This document shows positions 1 through 8,422 of a stretch of DNA of 64,000 nucleotides, one piece after another. Source of the stretch: Oceanicola sp. D3 (lineage in GTDB: Bacteria; Pseudomonadota; Alphaproteobacteria; Rhodobacterales; Rhodobacteraceae); the NCBI RefSeq assembly GCF_006351965.1, contig NZ_CP040932.1, forward strand, positions 1,674,001 to 1,738,000, written 5' to 3'. The first letter of the stretch is position 1. Each line of letters opens with the position of its first letter. The translations under genes and the position numbers were made by a program. The notes under the pieces are model-generated. The model was given only the letters and a program-made list of their open reading frames with translations, had not been told where the DNA came from and ran no database searches.

Positions 1-1
1 G

Positions 2-580
2 CGGCCCAATGTGCACCCGGAAGAATACGGCGAGGCGGAGACAGAGGCGCATGGCGCGTTTGACCGGGCCCGCGATGCAATTGCCCTGCCGCTGATCCGC
101 GCCTGCGTTGAAAACGGCCAGCCCTTCCTCGGCATCTGCCGTGGATTTCAGGAGGTGGCGGTGGCCATGGGCAGCACGTTGCACCCCGAGATTCGTGAGT
201 TGCCGGGCCGGATGAACCACCGGATGCCGCCCGATGGCACGCTGGAAGAGAAGTTTGCCCTCCGCCACAAGGTGACGCTCACCGAGGGCAGCCAGTTTCA
301 CGAGGTATTCGGCGCGACCGAGGTGATGACCAACACGCTCCACGGGCAGGGCATCAAAAACCCCGGCCCGCGCATCCAGATTGAAGGCACCGCACCCGAT
401 GGCACGCCCGAGGCGATCACCGTGCGCGATGCGCCGGGCTTCACGCTGTCGGTCCAGTGGCACCCCGAATACAACGCCGCCGAAGACCCGGTGAGCCGCC
501 CGCTCTTTGAGGCCTTCGGCGTCGCGGTGCGCGAATGGAAGGCCCGTGGTGCGCGGCCCGGGCTGAAGAGCGTGGGCTGA
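2..580 (+). CDS. Class I glutamine amidotransferase-like hydrolase (peptidase C26, PuuD-like), 5'-partial
   Basis: This gene enters from the left edge; the visible reading frame begins at base 2 with RPN before VHPEEYGE, so the true start is outside the window. The family cleaves gamma-glutamyl amides, as in gamma-glutamyl-GABA hydrolysis during putrescine breakdown. The nucleophile elbow GICRGFQE carries the catalytic Cys, and the C-terminal SVQWHPEYN supplies the His/Glu partners, so the visible three quarters looks catalytically complete. The protein ends at KSVG before TGA. A glutamine synthetase-like partner, common beside this family, would have to lie to the left. The fold is secure; the exact substrate is inferred. 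Confidence 0.88.
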   Translation, partial: RPNVHPEEYGEAETEAHGAFDRARDAIALPLIRACVENGQPFLGICRGFQEVAVAMGSTLHPEIRELPGRMNHRMPPDGTLEEKFALRHKVTLTEGSQFHEVFGATEVMTNTLHGQGIKNPGPRIQIEGTAPDGTPEAITVRDAPGFTLSVQWHPEYNAAEDPVSRPLFEAFGVAVREWKARGARPGLKSVG

Positions 581-651
581 GCTTTTCGCCGATCTGCCGG
601 GGGCCGGAGTTTGGCCCACCCGGCGAACGGCCACCTAAAAGGGCAAACGTG

Positions 652-1140
652 ATGCAAGGACCATCAGGAAAGACTGGCTGGCGCGCGGCGCTGAGTTGGC
701 TCGACATGCCGCCTCTTTGGCTGGCGCTCTTCATCGCGCTCGCGTGGGTTCAGGCCAGCCGCTTTCCGGGGCTTACATGGTCGCACCCGGTCACCGACCT
801 GCTGGGCGGGCTGCTTGTGGGCGGCGGGCTTTTGTTGCTGGCGCTGTCCTCCATGGAGTTTCGCCGCGCAAAGACCTCGATCATCCCCCACCGCGAGGCT
901 GAGGCGCTGATCACCAGTGGCGTCTACGGGCGCTCGCGCAACCCTATCTACCTTGGCGACGCAATGATCCTTTCTGGGTTCTGCGCCTTTTGGGGGGCCT
1001 GGCTTGCCCTCGTGGTGCTCTTGCCGCTGTTCGTCTGGGTCATCACCGACAGGTTCATTGCCCCGGAGGAGGCCCGGCTGCGCCGCGCGTTTGGCCCGCA
1101 ATTCGAGGCCTGGGCCGCGCGGGTGAGGCGCTGGGCCTAG
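652..1140 (+). CDS. Isoprenylcysteine methyltransferase-like membrane methyltransferase
   Basis: A 162-residue integral membrane protein. Three or four hydrophobic segments (about residues 20-35, 45-65 and 100-135) surround the motif SGVYGRSRNPIYLGD, the signature of the ICMT/PEMT family of SAM-dependent membrane methyltransferases. In bacteria the substrates of short members are mostly unknown; lipid or small-molecule methylation is possible. I chose the ATG at 652; the frame stays open upstream to 535, which would overlap the preceding gene, but that extension is Arg/Pro-rich and unlike the family N terminus. The next gene, pntA, starts about 115 bases downstream. Confidence 0.75.
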   Translation: MQGPSGKTGWRAALSWLDMPPLWLALFIALAWVQASRFPGLTWSHPVTDLLGGLLVGGGLLLLALSSMEFRRAKTSIIPHREAEALITSGVYGRSRNPIYLGDAMILSGFCAFWGAWLALVVLLPLFVWVITDRFIAPEEARLRRAFGPQFEAWAARVRRWA

Positions 1141-1256
1141 ACTTTTGTGTGGCCTGTTCCGGTTCTGGTTGTAACAAAATTACGCAAGGTGATAGGTAGG
1201 AGCCGCTGCCAGCCTGCGCCGAACGCGCGGAACACAAAGGGAAGGGGGACCATCCG

Positions 1257-2828
1257 TTGAAAATCGGAACGCCCAAGGAAGTTCTCAAAGGCGAGAACCG
1301 TGTGGCCATGACGCCGGATTCGGCCACTCAATTGCAAAAACTCGGGCATGATTGCCTGATCGAAGCCGGCGCCGGTGCCGCTGCGGGCTTCTCGGACCAA
1401 GCCTATGAAGCGGCCGGCGTGACGGTGGTGAAAACCGCTGCTGCGCTGTGGAAAGAGGCCGATGTGATCGCCAAGGTCCGCGTGCCCACCGATGCCGAGG
1501 CCAAACGGCTGAAGAAGGGCCAGACGCTGATCAGCTTCTTCGCCCCGGCCGAAAACGAGCTTCAGATGGCTGCGCTCGCCGATAAGGGCGCAACCGTTGT
1601 GGCGATGGAGATGGTGCCCCGCATCAGCCGCGCCCAGAAGATGGATGCGCTCAGCTCGATGGCCAATATCGCGGGCTACCGCGCGGTGATCGAAGCGGGC
1701 AACAACTTTGGCCGCTTCTTTACCGGGCAGGTCACGGCGGCGGGCAAGGTGCCCCCGGCGAAGGTGCTCGTAGTTGGGGCTGGCGTGGCCGGTCTGGCCG
1801 CGATTGGCACCTCCACCAGCCTCGGCGCGATCACCTACGCCTTCGACGTGCGGCCCGAAGTGGCCGAGCAGATCGAATCGATGGGCGCGGAGTTCGTCTT
1901 CCTTGATTTCGACGAAGAGGCACAGGACGGTGCGGCAACGGGCGGCTACGCGGCCCCCTCCAGCCCCGAGTTCCGGGAAAAGCAGCTGGAGAAATTCCGC
2001 GAGCTGGCCCCCGAGATGGACATCGTGATCTGCACCGCGCTGATCCCGAACCGGCCCGCCCCGGTGCTCTGGACCAAGGATATGGTCGAGATGATGAAGC
2101 CGGGCTCGGTGATCGTCGATCTCGCCGCAGAGCGCGGCGGCAACTGCGAGCTGACCAAGGCCGACGAAAAGATCGTGACCGACAATGGCGTGACCATCGT
2201 TGGCTACACCGACTTCCCGAGCCGGATGGCCACCCAGTCCTCCACGCTCTACGCCACCAACATCCGCCACATGATGACGGATCTGACACCTGAGAAGGAC
2301 GGCGTCATCAACCACAACATGGAAGATGACGTGATCCGGGGCGCGACGGTAACGCATGACGGCGAAGTCACCTTCCCGCCGCCACCGCCGAAGGTTCAGG
2401 CGATTGCGGCTGTGAAGAAGGAAAAGCCCAAGGAGCTGACGCCCGAAGAGAAGAAGGCGCAGGAGGCCGAGGCCTTCAAGGCGCAGACCAAGCAACAGGT
2501 CACGCTGATCACCGTAGGCGCGGTGCTGCTTCTGGCCGTGGGTCTGGTGGCCCCGGCGAGCTTCATGCAGCACTTCATCGTCTTCGTACTCTCGGTCTTC
2601 GTGGGCTTCCAGGTGATCTGGAATGTCTCGCACTCGCTGCACACGCCGCTGATGGCGGTGACCAACGCGATCTCGTCGATCATCATCGTCGGGGCGCTGT
2701 TGCAGATGGGCTCCAGCTCGTTCCTCGTGGTTCTGCTTGCCGCGCTCTCGGTCTTCATGGCCGGGATCAACATCTTCGGCGGCTTCCTCGTCACCCGGCG
2801 CATGCTCGCCATGTTCCAGAAATCGTAA
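1257..2828 (+). CDS. pntA: NAD(P) transhydrogenase subunit alpha
   Basis: Alpha subunit of the proton-translocating transhydrogenase, which uses the proton-motive force to drive hydride transfer from NADH to NADP+. The N terminus [17 protein letters not shown] is diagnostic of the NAD-binding domain; the Rossmann motif [16 protein letters not shown] lies near residue 170; an Ala/Lys/Glu-rich linker follows around residues 385-410, and four membrane helices fill about residues 415-515. The 523-residue length fits the fused PntA form. It starts with TTG at 1257, supported by a GAAGGGGGA ribosome site just upstream and by alignment of the N terminus with the family. pntB follows after 13 bases, forming an operon. 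Confidence 0.96.
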   Translation: MKIGTPKEVLKGENRVAMTPDSATQLQKLGHDCLIEAGAGAAAGFSDQAYEAAGVTVVKTAAALWKEADVIAKVRVPTDAEAKRLKKGQTLISFFAPAENELQMAALADKGATVVAMEMVPRISRAQKMDALSSMANIAGYRAVIEAGNNFGRFFTGQVTAAGKVPPAKVLVVGAGVAGLAAIGTSTSLGAITYAFDVRPEVAEQIESMGAEFVFLDFDEEAQDGAATGGYAAPSSPEFREKQLEKFRELAPEMDIVICTALIPNRPAPVLWTKDMVEMMKPGSVIVDLAAERGGNCELTKADEKIVTDNGVTIVGYTDFPSRMATQSSTLYATNIRHMMTDLTPEKDGVINHNMEDDVIRGATVTHDGEVTFPPPPPKVQAIAAVKKEKPKELTPEEKKAQEAEAFKAQTKQQVTLITVGAVLLLAVGLVAPASFMQHFIVFVLSVFVGFQVIWNVSHSLHTPLMAVTNAISSIIIVGALLQMGSSSFLVVLLAALSVFMAGINIFGGFLVTRRMLAMFQKS

Positions 2829-2841
2829 GGGGGCCGGAGCA

Positions 2842-4269
2842 ATGGATTACGGATTTACCACTGCGGCCTATGTTGTTGCCGCTGTTCTCTTCATCCTCTC
2901 GCTGGGCGGCCTTTCGGGGCAGGAAAGCGCCAAGCGGGCTGTCTGGTACGGGATCGTGGGCATGGGGCTGGCGGTGCTGGCCACGCTCATCGGCCCCGGC
3001 TCGGGCCTCTGGCTGCTGACGCTGCTGCTCATCGCGGGCGGCGGGGTGATCGGCTACATGGTGGCCACCAAGGTGCAGATGACGGAGATGCCGCAGCTCG
3101 TGGCGGCCATGCACTCGCTCGTCGGGCTTGCGGCGGTGTTCGTGGGGTACAATGCCCATTTCACCATCCGCCTCGTCGCGGACGGCGCGCAGAGTGAAGA
3201 GCTGGGCTACTTCGCCTCCATCGTGGCGCATAAGACCCCGGTGGAGCTTAACATTCTCGCGGTCGAGCTCTTCCTCGGCGTGTTCATCGGGGCGATTACC
3301 TTCACCGGCTCTGTCATTGCCTTCGGCAAGCTCTCGGGCAAGGTCACCTCGGCGGCCACCAAGCTGCCCGGCGGGCACATGCTGAACGCGGCAGCGGCGG
3401 CGATCTCGCTGCTCTGCCTGTTCTGGTACATGAGCACCGGCGGTTTCTTCCCGCTGTTCCTGATGACGCTGGCCGCGCTCTTCATCGGCTATCACCTCAT
3501 CATGGGCATCGGCGGCGCCGACATGCCGGTGGTCGTCTCGATGCTCAACAGCTACTCGGGCTGGGCGGCGGCGGCGATCGGCTTCAGCCTCGGCAACGAC
3601 CTGTTGATCGTGGTTGGCGCGCTGGTTGGCTCTTCGGGTGCGATCCTGAGCTACATCATGTGCAAGGCCATGAACCGGCATTTCGTGAGCGTGATCCTCG
3701 GCGGCTTCGGCGGCGCGAGCGGCGAGCAGATGGCCGTGGAAGGCGAGCAGGTGGCCATCGAGGCCGACGGCGTGGCAAACGCGCTGAACGAAGCGGACTC
3801 GGTGGTAATCGTTCCCGGCTACGGCATGGCCGTGGCACAGGCGCAGGGGGCGGTGAGTGAACTCACCCGCAAGCTGCGCGCCGCCGGCAAGGAGGTGCGC
3901 TTTGCGATCCACCCGGTTGCGGGCCGTCTGCCTGGGCACATGAACGTGCTGCTGGCCGAGGCCAAGGTGCCTTATGACATCGTGCTGGAGATGGACGAGA
4001 TCAACGATGATTTCCCCGATACCGACGTGGTGATTGTCATTGGCTCCAATGACATCGTGAACCCGGCCGCGCAGGATGACCCGAACTCCCCCATCGCGGG
4101 CATGCCCGTGCTGGAGGTGTGGAAGGCCAAGCAGGTGTTCGTCTCCAAGCGGGGGCAGGGCACCGGCTACTCGGGCATCGAGAACCCGCTGTTCTTCAAG
4201 GACAACACGCGGATGTTCTACGGCGATGCAAAAGACAGCCTGAACAAGCTGCTGCCGATGATCGACTGA
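2842..4269 (+). CDS. pntB: NAD(P) transhydrogenase subunit beta
   Basis: Beta subunit of the membrane transhydrogenase, 475 residues. The N-terminal two thirds consists of hydrophobic helices that form the proton channel with PntA. The C-terminal NADP(H)-binding domain includes [14 protein letters not shown] near residue 320, then [18 protein letters not shown] and SNDIVNPAA, all standard for PntB. The ATG at 2842 begins [12 protein letters not shown], 13 bases after pntA stops. A strong factor-independent terminator follows at 4291-4322, closing the operon. It supplies NADPH for biosynthesis and redox defence. Confidence 0.96.
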   Translation: MDYGFTTAAYVVAAVLFILSLGGLSGQESAKRAVWYGIVGMGLAVLATLIGPGSGLWLLTLLLIAGGGVIGYMVATKVQMTEMPQLVAAMHSLVGLAAVFVGYNAHFTIRLVADGAQSEELGYFASIVAHKTPVELNILAVELFLGVFIGAITFTGSVIAFGKLSGKVTSAATKLPGGHMLNAAAAAISLLCLFWYMSTGGFFPLFLMTLAALFIGYHLIMGIGGADMPVVVSMLNSYSGWAAAAIGFSLGNDLLIVVGALVGSSGAILSYIMCKAMNRHFVSVILGGFGGASGEQMAVEGEQVAIEADGVANALNEADSVVIVPGYGMAVAQAQGAVSELTRKLRAAGKEVRFAIHPVAGRLPGHMNVLLAEAKVPYDIVLEMDEINDDFPDTDVVIVIGSNDIVNPAAQDDPNSPIAGMPVLEVWKAKQVFVSKRGQGTGYSGIENPLFFKDNTRMFYGDAKDSLNKLLPMID

Positions 4270-4290
4270 TCGCGGCGAAGCGAGCCATTG

Positions 4291-4322
4291 AAGGCCCCCG
4301 GCATCCCCGGGGGCCTTTTGCT
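4291..4322 (+). terminator. Factor-independent terminator of pntAB
   Basis: Perfect 11-base inverted repeat AAGGCCCCCGG (4291-4301) / CCGGGGGCCTT (4307-4317) with a 5-base loop, followed by a T-rich tail. It lies 22 bases after the pntB stop. Confidence 0.9.
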
Positions 4323-4439
4323 TTTGGCGGGGCCTTGCCGCTCGCGCTCGGGTTGTACCTGTGCTCTTGACATGCAATTTCCCCCGCGCGAGCTTCCCCC
4401 TAGGGCAGCCACTCTGGTTTGCCCGCATGGGAGGTTTTC

Positions 4440-5315
4440 ATGAGAACATTCGTTTACGCCGCCGCTGCGGCCGCTTGTGCATTTCCGAGTTACGCTGGTG
4501 AGATCGCCACCTACAGCTTTGCGTCCGAGACGCTGGGGCGGGACTATGCCTACACGGTCTATCTGCCTGATGGGTATGACGACAGCGGGCTGACTTATCC
4601 GCATATGTATCTGCTCCACGGCTCGGGCGGGAATGAGACGAGCTGGGTAGTGGATGGCAACGCCAAGCAGATCATCGACGAGGCGATTGCCGATGGCACA
4701 ATGCCGCCCGCCGTGGTGATCATGCCGGGCAGCCTGAGCTGGTGGGTTGATGGATATAACGAGCGTGCCGAGACGGCATTTTTTGATGATCTCATCCCAC
4801 ACATCGAGGCCACATGGCGGGTGATCCCCGAGCGCGAAGGTCGGGTTGTTGGCGGGCTCTCTGCCGGGGGTTATGGCACGGTGAACTTTGTGCTGGAGCA
4901 CCCCGAGATGTTCGCTGCCGGGGCCGCCATGTCACCCGCCGCTTATGTGCCGCAGCCGCCAGCTAGCTCTTCGGCCAATCGCCATGCCGCCTATCTGGAC
5001 GCCGATGGCAACTATGACCCGGAGAAGTGGACCGAGCTGAATTACACTGCCTATCTCGACGATTACCTTGCGGGGGATGTCGTGGTGCCGATGTATATCA
5101 ACTCGGGCGACCATGATGTGTTCGATATCGCCTACCACGGTGCGGTGCTCTACCAGAAGCTGCGGGAGCATCAGCCGAACGATGTGGAATACCGGGTGAT
5201 CGACGGCGATCACGAGTGGCAGGTCTGGATCGACACGCTGCCCGAGGCGCTGGACTATGTGTTCTCGCACACCGTCCTGCCGCGCGGTGAGCTGCCGATG
5301 GCGGCCAGCCAATAA
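4440..5315 (+). CDS. Secreted esterase, Esterase D/feruloyl-esterase-like alpha/beta hydrolase
   Basis: A 291-residue secreted serine esterase (Pfam Esterase, PF00756 type). The ATG at 4440 follows a GGGAGG ribosome site; a TTG at 4419 in frame would break the signal peptide. Residues 1-19 form a signal peptide (MRTFVYAAAAAACAFPSYA). The early block YTVYLPDGYDD...HMYLLHGSGG holds the oxyanion region, GGLSAGGYG carries the nucleophilic Ser, and NSGDHDVFD and DGDHEWQVW supply the Asp and His. Relatives cleave feruloyl or acetyl esters or S-formylglutathione; export argues for an extracellular ester. It has its own terminator downstream and no obvious operon partner. Confidence 0.82.
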   Translation: MRTFVYAAAAAACAFPSYAGEIATYSFASETLGRDYAYTVYLPDGYDDSGLTYPHMYLLHGSGGNETSWVVDGNAKQIIDEAIADGTMPPAVVIMPGSLSWWVDGYNERAETAFFDDLIPHIEATWRVIPEREGRVVGGLSAGGYGTVNFVLEHPEMFAAGAAMSPAAYVPQPPASSSANRHAAYLDADGNYDPEKWTELNYTAYLDDYLAGDVVVPMYINSGDHDVFDIAYHGAVLYQKLREHQPNDVEYRVIDGDHEWQVWIDTLPEALDYVFSHTVLPRGELPMAASQ

Positions 5316-5323
5316 AGCGAACA

Positions 5324-5353
5324 GTGGCGCGGCCCGGGGCAGGGCCGCGCCAC
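5324..5353. terminator. Bidirectional hairpin between convergent genes
   Basis: Perfect 12-bp inverted repeat GTGGCGCGGCCC / GGGCCGCGCCAC with a 6-base loop, between the stop of the esterase (5315) and the stop of the convergent oxidase gene (5359). It has no clear T run, so it is a probable transcription barrier rather than a canonical terminator. Confidence 0.65.
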
Positions 5354-5358
5354 AAGGC

Positions 5359-5868
5359 TCAGGCGGCCATCGAGATGACTGCGTGGTCGCCCAGATCGGG
5401 CGTGTGCTCGCCGAGGTTGGCGCGCAACATCTCGATGCCGAATTGCAGGGCATTGGCATCAACGGTCCAAACGGCGGCCTCGTGCAGCGGCATTTCCAGC
5501 AGCAGCACCTTGGGGTCTTCGATCCCGCCCTCAAACCACATGGCGGCGGCGGGGGACCAAATGTCTTCCAGCACCGCGCGATCTTCTGCTGCGGTGATCG
5601 GGCCGGACATGCAGGCATAAACCTCGCGGTCGGCGGTGGTGAGGGTGAAGTGCGCTTGCGCTCCGGTGCCGATGTCACGGGCCAGGCCAGTGTCACTGGC
5701 GGTGATGAAGCGCAGCACTCGGGCCTCCTTGTCGAAGTAGTGGGTCATCGGCTGCGCGTGTGAGGCGCGGTCGGTGATGGCGAGCATCCCGGTGCGCTCA
5801 TCCTTGAGCGCATCAAAGAGCGCGGTGCGCAGGGCTTCGGTGTCTTGGTCGTTCTGGTGGTGGGTCAT
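5359..5868 (-). CDS. Pyridoxamine 5'-phosphate oxidase-like flavin-binding protein (general stress type)
   Basis: A 169-residue protein of the split-barrel FMN-binding superfamily, resembling the general stress protein 26 branch rather than true PdxH, which is encoded at 60579. Seen: the barrel strand ERTGMLAITDRASHAQPMTHYFDKEARVLRFITASDTG and the helix/strand pair around EDIWSPAAAMWFEGGIEDPKVLLLEM. Members bind FMN or F420 and reduce small molecules or protect against stress; the substrate cannot be read from sequence. A strong AAAGGAGG ribosome site precedes the ATG at 5868. It is divergent from the small basic-protein cassette at 5998, sharing a 129-base promoter region with a palindrome. 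Confidence 0.8.
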   Translation of the reverse strand: MTHHQNDQDTEALRTALFDALKDERTGMLAITDRASHAQPMTHYFDKEARVLRFITASDTGLARDIGTGAQAHFTLTTADREVYACMSGPITAAEDRAVLEDIWSPAAAMWFEGGIEDPKVLLLEMPLHEAAVWTVDANALQFGIEMLRANLGEHTPDLGDHAVISMAA

Positions 5869-5932
5869 GTAATCCTCCTTTGGTGGTCAACATTTGGAGG
5901 GGGCTGGCGGTTCCTGACGGGCCTGCGGAAAG

Positions 5933-5960
5933 AATGTATATACAATCGAGATACATTGTA
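5933..5960. promoter_or_regulatory. Overlapping inverted repeats in a divergent promoter (candidate operator)
   Basis: AATGTAT (5933-5939) is the exact inverse of ATACATT (5951-5957), and TACAAT (5941-5946) is the inverse of ATTGTA (5955-5960). This AT-rich block is conspicuous in GC-rich DNA and lies between the divergent genes at 5868 and 5998. It could be the binding site of the RHH-like protein encoded immediately downstream (inference). Confidence 0.45.
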
Positions 5961-5997
5961 GTAACAAGCTCCCACGCAAGAGAGGGAGCCAACCCGC

Positions 5998-6180
5998 GTG
6001 GCCAAGAGCAGCAAGCCCAAGAAGGACCGCAAAGACAGCCAACTCATCATTCGGATCAAGAAGGATGAGCGCGATGCCTTTGTGGAACTTTGCGACGAGC
6101 TCGATACCAGCGCCGCACGCGAAATCCGCCGGTTTATCCGTGGATTCGTGAAGGAAAACGGCTCTGACAAAACTGACTGA
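5998..6180 (+). CDS. Small ribbon-helix-helix-like basic protein
   Basis: A 60-residue protein with a Lys-rich N tail (MAKSSKPKKDRKDS) and then a predicted beta-helix-helix unit: QLIIRIKKDERDAFVELCDELDTSAAREIRRFIRGFVKEN. A short strand followed by two helices is the pattern of dimeric RHH DNA-binding proteins. It starts with GTG at 5998 behind an AGAGAGGGA ribosome site. It is followed 11 bases later by a 39-residue Lys-rich peptide and then by the HhH/H1-like gene. I infer a DNA-binding or autoregulatory role from the fold pattern, the palindrome just upstream and the basic charge of all three products. Confidence 0.65.
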   Translation: MAKSSKPKKDRKDSQLIIRIKKDERDAFVELCDELDTSAAREIRRFIRGFVKENGSDKTD

Positions 6181-6191
6181 AAGGACCGAGC

Positions 6192-6311
6192 ATGGCCAAG
6201 AAAGCCAAGATCAAAGACCTGAAGAAAGAAGTGAAATCCCGCAAGGCGAAGATCGCCAAGCAGGAGAAAAAGCTGAAAGTCGCCAAAAAGGCGCTGAAGA
6301 AGGCCGCCTGA
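6192..6311 (+). CDS. 39-residue Lys/Ala-rich coiled peptide
   Basis: A short gene whose product begins MAKKAKIKDLKKEVKSRK and ends KKALKKAA. It is an almost continuous amphipathic helix rich in Lys with Ile/Leu/Val at heptad-like spacing, so a short coiled coil or a DNA-binding helix is likely. It starts at ATG 6192 behind AAGGACCGAG, a good ribosome site. Its TGA stop overlaps the ATG of the next gene by one base (6311), indicating translational coupling. No known family is recognised. Codon use matches its neighbours, so I treat it as a real gene rather than noise. Confidence 0.6.
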   Translation: MAKKAKIKDLKKEVKSRKAKIAKQEKKLKVAKKALKKAA

Positions 6312-7018
6312 TGGCACGCCTGACCGACATTGCGGGCATAGGCCCGGCCATGGCGGCCAAACTGGCGGGGGCGGGCATTTCCGACCCTGCCGCTTTGGCT
6401 GCGGCCCCGGTTGCAAAGCTGACGGCCATCCCGGGAATCTCACCGCTGCGGGCGCGAGCGTGGAAGGCAGCGGCGGCTGATCCTGCGGCGCCGACTTCGC
6501 CAGCCAAGCCGGCGACCAAGGCACCAGCGCCACGCCGCGCGGTTGCGGCGCCAGCGGCCAAGGCGGTGCCGATCAAGGAGAAGGCATCTGCCGGAACGGT
6601 CGCACAGGCCGAGGCGGTTGCCGAGAAGAAGGAAGAGCTCGCCGAGGCCGAGCCGAAGCCGAAAGAGACGGCCAAGGACGTCGCGGCCAAGAAGAAGGCG
6701 GCTGCCAAGAAGGCTGAGAGCAAGGCCAAGCTGAAGAAGGCCGAGGCCAAGAAGGCAGCCGCGCGGAAGGCGAAAAAGAAGGCTGAGGCCAAGAAGGCTG
6801 CGAAGAAGGCAGCCGCTAAGGCGAAGGCCAAGAAGGCGGCTGCCAAGAAGGCCGAGAAGAAGGCTGCTGAAAAGGCGAAAGCCAAGAAGGCTGAGAAGAA
6901 GGCCGCCGAGAAGGCGAAGGCCAAGAAGAAGGCCGAGAAAGCGAAAGCTGCCAAGAAGAAGGCCAGAAAGAAGGCCGCTTCGAAATCCTCCAAATCATGC
7001 AAGAAAAACAAGGCGTAG
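6311..7018 (+). CDS. Helix-hairpin-helix protein with histone H1-like Lys/Ala tail
   Basis: A 235-residue two-part protein. Residues 1-55 (MARLTDIAGIGPAMAAKLAGAGISDPAALAAA) form a helix-hairpin-helix module, a non-sequence-specific DNA-binding element. Residues from about 115 onward are a long tail of KKA, KAEAKKAA and KAKAKKAEKKAAE repeats, like the C-terminal tails of eukaryotic H1 and bacterial HctA/AlgP-type proteins. An Ala/Pro linker joins them. The start codon overlaps the preceding stop. The design suggests a nucleoid-associated or DNA-bridging protein; partners and DNA preference are unknown. Such Lys/Ala tracts expand and contract easily, so length may vary among strains. Confidence 0.75.
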   Translation: MARLTDIAGIGPAMAAKLAGAGISDPAALAAAPVAKLTAIPGISPLRARAWKAAAADPAAPTSPAKPATKAPAPRRAVAAPAAKAVPIKEKASAGTVAQAEAVAEKKEELAEAEPKPKETAKDVAAKKKAAAKKAESKAKLKKAEAKKAAARKAKKKAEAKKAAKKAAAKAKAKKAAAKKAEKKAAEKAKAKKAEKKAAEKAKAKKKAEKAKAAKKKARKKAASKSSKSCKKNKA

Positions 7019-7247
7019 CACCAGGGGACGGGCAGGGCGGTTGATGCCGTTACTGCCCGCCCCCGAAAATCTTTGCCCGGGGCGGAAATTTCGCTTGATC
7101 CGAATCCGGAAAAGCCGCAAATGCGCGGCCATAGACGCCAACGCACGCGCCTCTGGCCGGCACATCATCGCCTGTGTTTACGTAGCGACGGTAACGTCTC
7201 CCTTGGAAGTGAGCGGTCATGTATGGCCGGGTCTATTGGAGATGACC
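7019..7247 (+). other. Gene-free leader upstream of ornithine decarboxylase
   Basis: No credible gene lies in these 229 bases. A GC-rich hairpin-prone stretch around 7060-7090 is followed by an AT-richer patch near 7170-7200 that may hold the promoter. Alphaproteobacterial speF leaders carry a conserved RNA motif, but I cannot confirm it here by eye. Confidence 0.35.
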
Positions 7248-8417
7248 ATGACGATGATGTTCGACGGCGCCTTGGCGTCTGCTCCCGTTTCTGTGCCTTC
7301 CCGTGTGGAGGCATTCATCCTCGCCAATGACTTCGACAAGCCGACGCTGGTGATCGACACCGATGCGGTGGCGCGGCAGTTTCATGCGTTGAAGGCTGGC
7401 CTTGGCGGCGCGGCGATCCATTACGCGGTGAAGGCAAACCCGGCGCGTGAGGTGCTGGCGCGGCTCTTGGATGAAGGCTCCAACTTCGATGCGGCCTCGC
7501 GCGGTGAGATCGAGCTGTGCCTCAGTCTCGGCGCACGGCCCGAGCAGATCAGCTTTGGCAACACCATCAAGCGTGCCTCCGACATTGCTTTTGCCCATGC
7601 TGCGGGCCTCACCCTCTTTGCTGCCGACAGCGAGGAGGAGCTGGAGAAGATTGCGGCCCACGCGCCCGGCGCACAGGTGTATGTCCGCCTGCTGGTCGAC
7701 AACCCCGAGGCCGACTGGCCGCTCAGCCGCAAGTTCGGCTGCGACCGTGACACCGCCCTGCACCTGCTGGGCGTCGCCCGTAAGCTCGGCCTCGATCCGG
7801 TTGGCTTCTCGTTCCACGTTGGCTCGCAAACCCGCCGGACCACCATGTGGCAGGGCGTGCTGGATTTTGTGGGCGGCGTCTGGGCGGATGCGCAGGCGGC
7901 GGGCCATGGGCTGAGCCTGATCAACATCGGCGGCGGCTTTCCTGCGTTCTATGGCGAAGAGATTGAGGCGCCGACGGCCTATGCCGATGGCGTGCGGCGC
8001 ATGGTTGAGGCGCGTTTTCCGGGCGCCCGCATCATGGCCGAGCCGGGCCGGGGCATGGTGGCCGAGGCCGGGGCGATTGCCGCCGAGGTGCTACTGGTGA
8101 GCCGGAAGTCGGAGAACGACATGCACCGCTGGGTCTATCTCGACATTGGCCGGTTCTCCGGGCTCGCGGAGACCGAGGGCGAGGCGATCCGCTACCAGAT
8201 CATGACCCCGCATGATGGCGAGGCGACCGGCCCCTGCATCCTTGCCGGCCCGTCCTGCGACAGCGCCGATGTGCTTTATGAGAAGCGCCCGATGCCACTG
8301 CCGATCTCGCTGAAGGCGGGTGACAAGGTGGTGATCCGCAGCTGCGGGGCCTACACCTCGTCTTACTCCTCGGTCGGTTTCAACGGCTTCCCGCCGCTGG
8401 ATGTTGCCGTGATCTGA
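7248..8417 (+). CDS. Ornithine/lysine decarboxylase, fold type III (PLP)
   Basis: A 389-residue decarboxylase of the eukaryotic-type, fold III PLP family, making putrescine from ornithine (or cadaverine from lysine). Motifs in order: AIHYAVKANP with the PLP-binding Lys, SFHVGSQ, the phosphate-binding Gly run INIGGGFP, AEPGRGMVAEAG, and the C-terminal GPSCDSADVLYE whose Cys completes the second active site across the dimer, then GAYTSSYS. The ATG at 7248 has GGAG seven bases upstream; an ATG at 7242 is also possible, and the frame stays open further upstream into unlikely sequence. Ornithine is the more probable substrate. The window's left-edge amidotransferase may act in the reverse, putrescine-catabolic direction. 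Confidence 0.88.
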   Translation: MTMMFDGALASAPVSVPSRVEAFILANDFDKPTLVIDTDAVARQFHALKAGLGGAAIHYAVKANPAREVLARLLDEGSNFDAASRGEIELCLSLGARPEQISFGNTIKRASDIAFAHAAGLTLFAADSEEELEKIAAHAPGAQVYVRLLVDNPEADWPLSRKFGCDRDTALHLLGVARKLGLDPVGFSFHVGSQTRRTTMWQGVLDFVGGVWADAQAAGHGLSLINIGGGFPAFYGEEIEAPTAYADGVRRMVEARFPGARIMAEPGRGMVAEAGAIAAEVLLVSRKSENDMHRWVYLDIGRFSGLAETEGEAIRYQIMTPHDGEATGPCILAGPSCDSADVLYEKRPMPLPISLKAGDKVVIRSCGAYTSSYSSVGFNGFPPLDVAVI

Positions 8418-8422
8418 AGGGG

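Noticed and set aside
1137-2642. 501-codon open frame antisense to pntA
   Set aside because: His/Arg/Asp-rich mirror-frame product typical of high-GC DNA; pntA on the other strand is fully supported.
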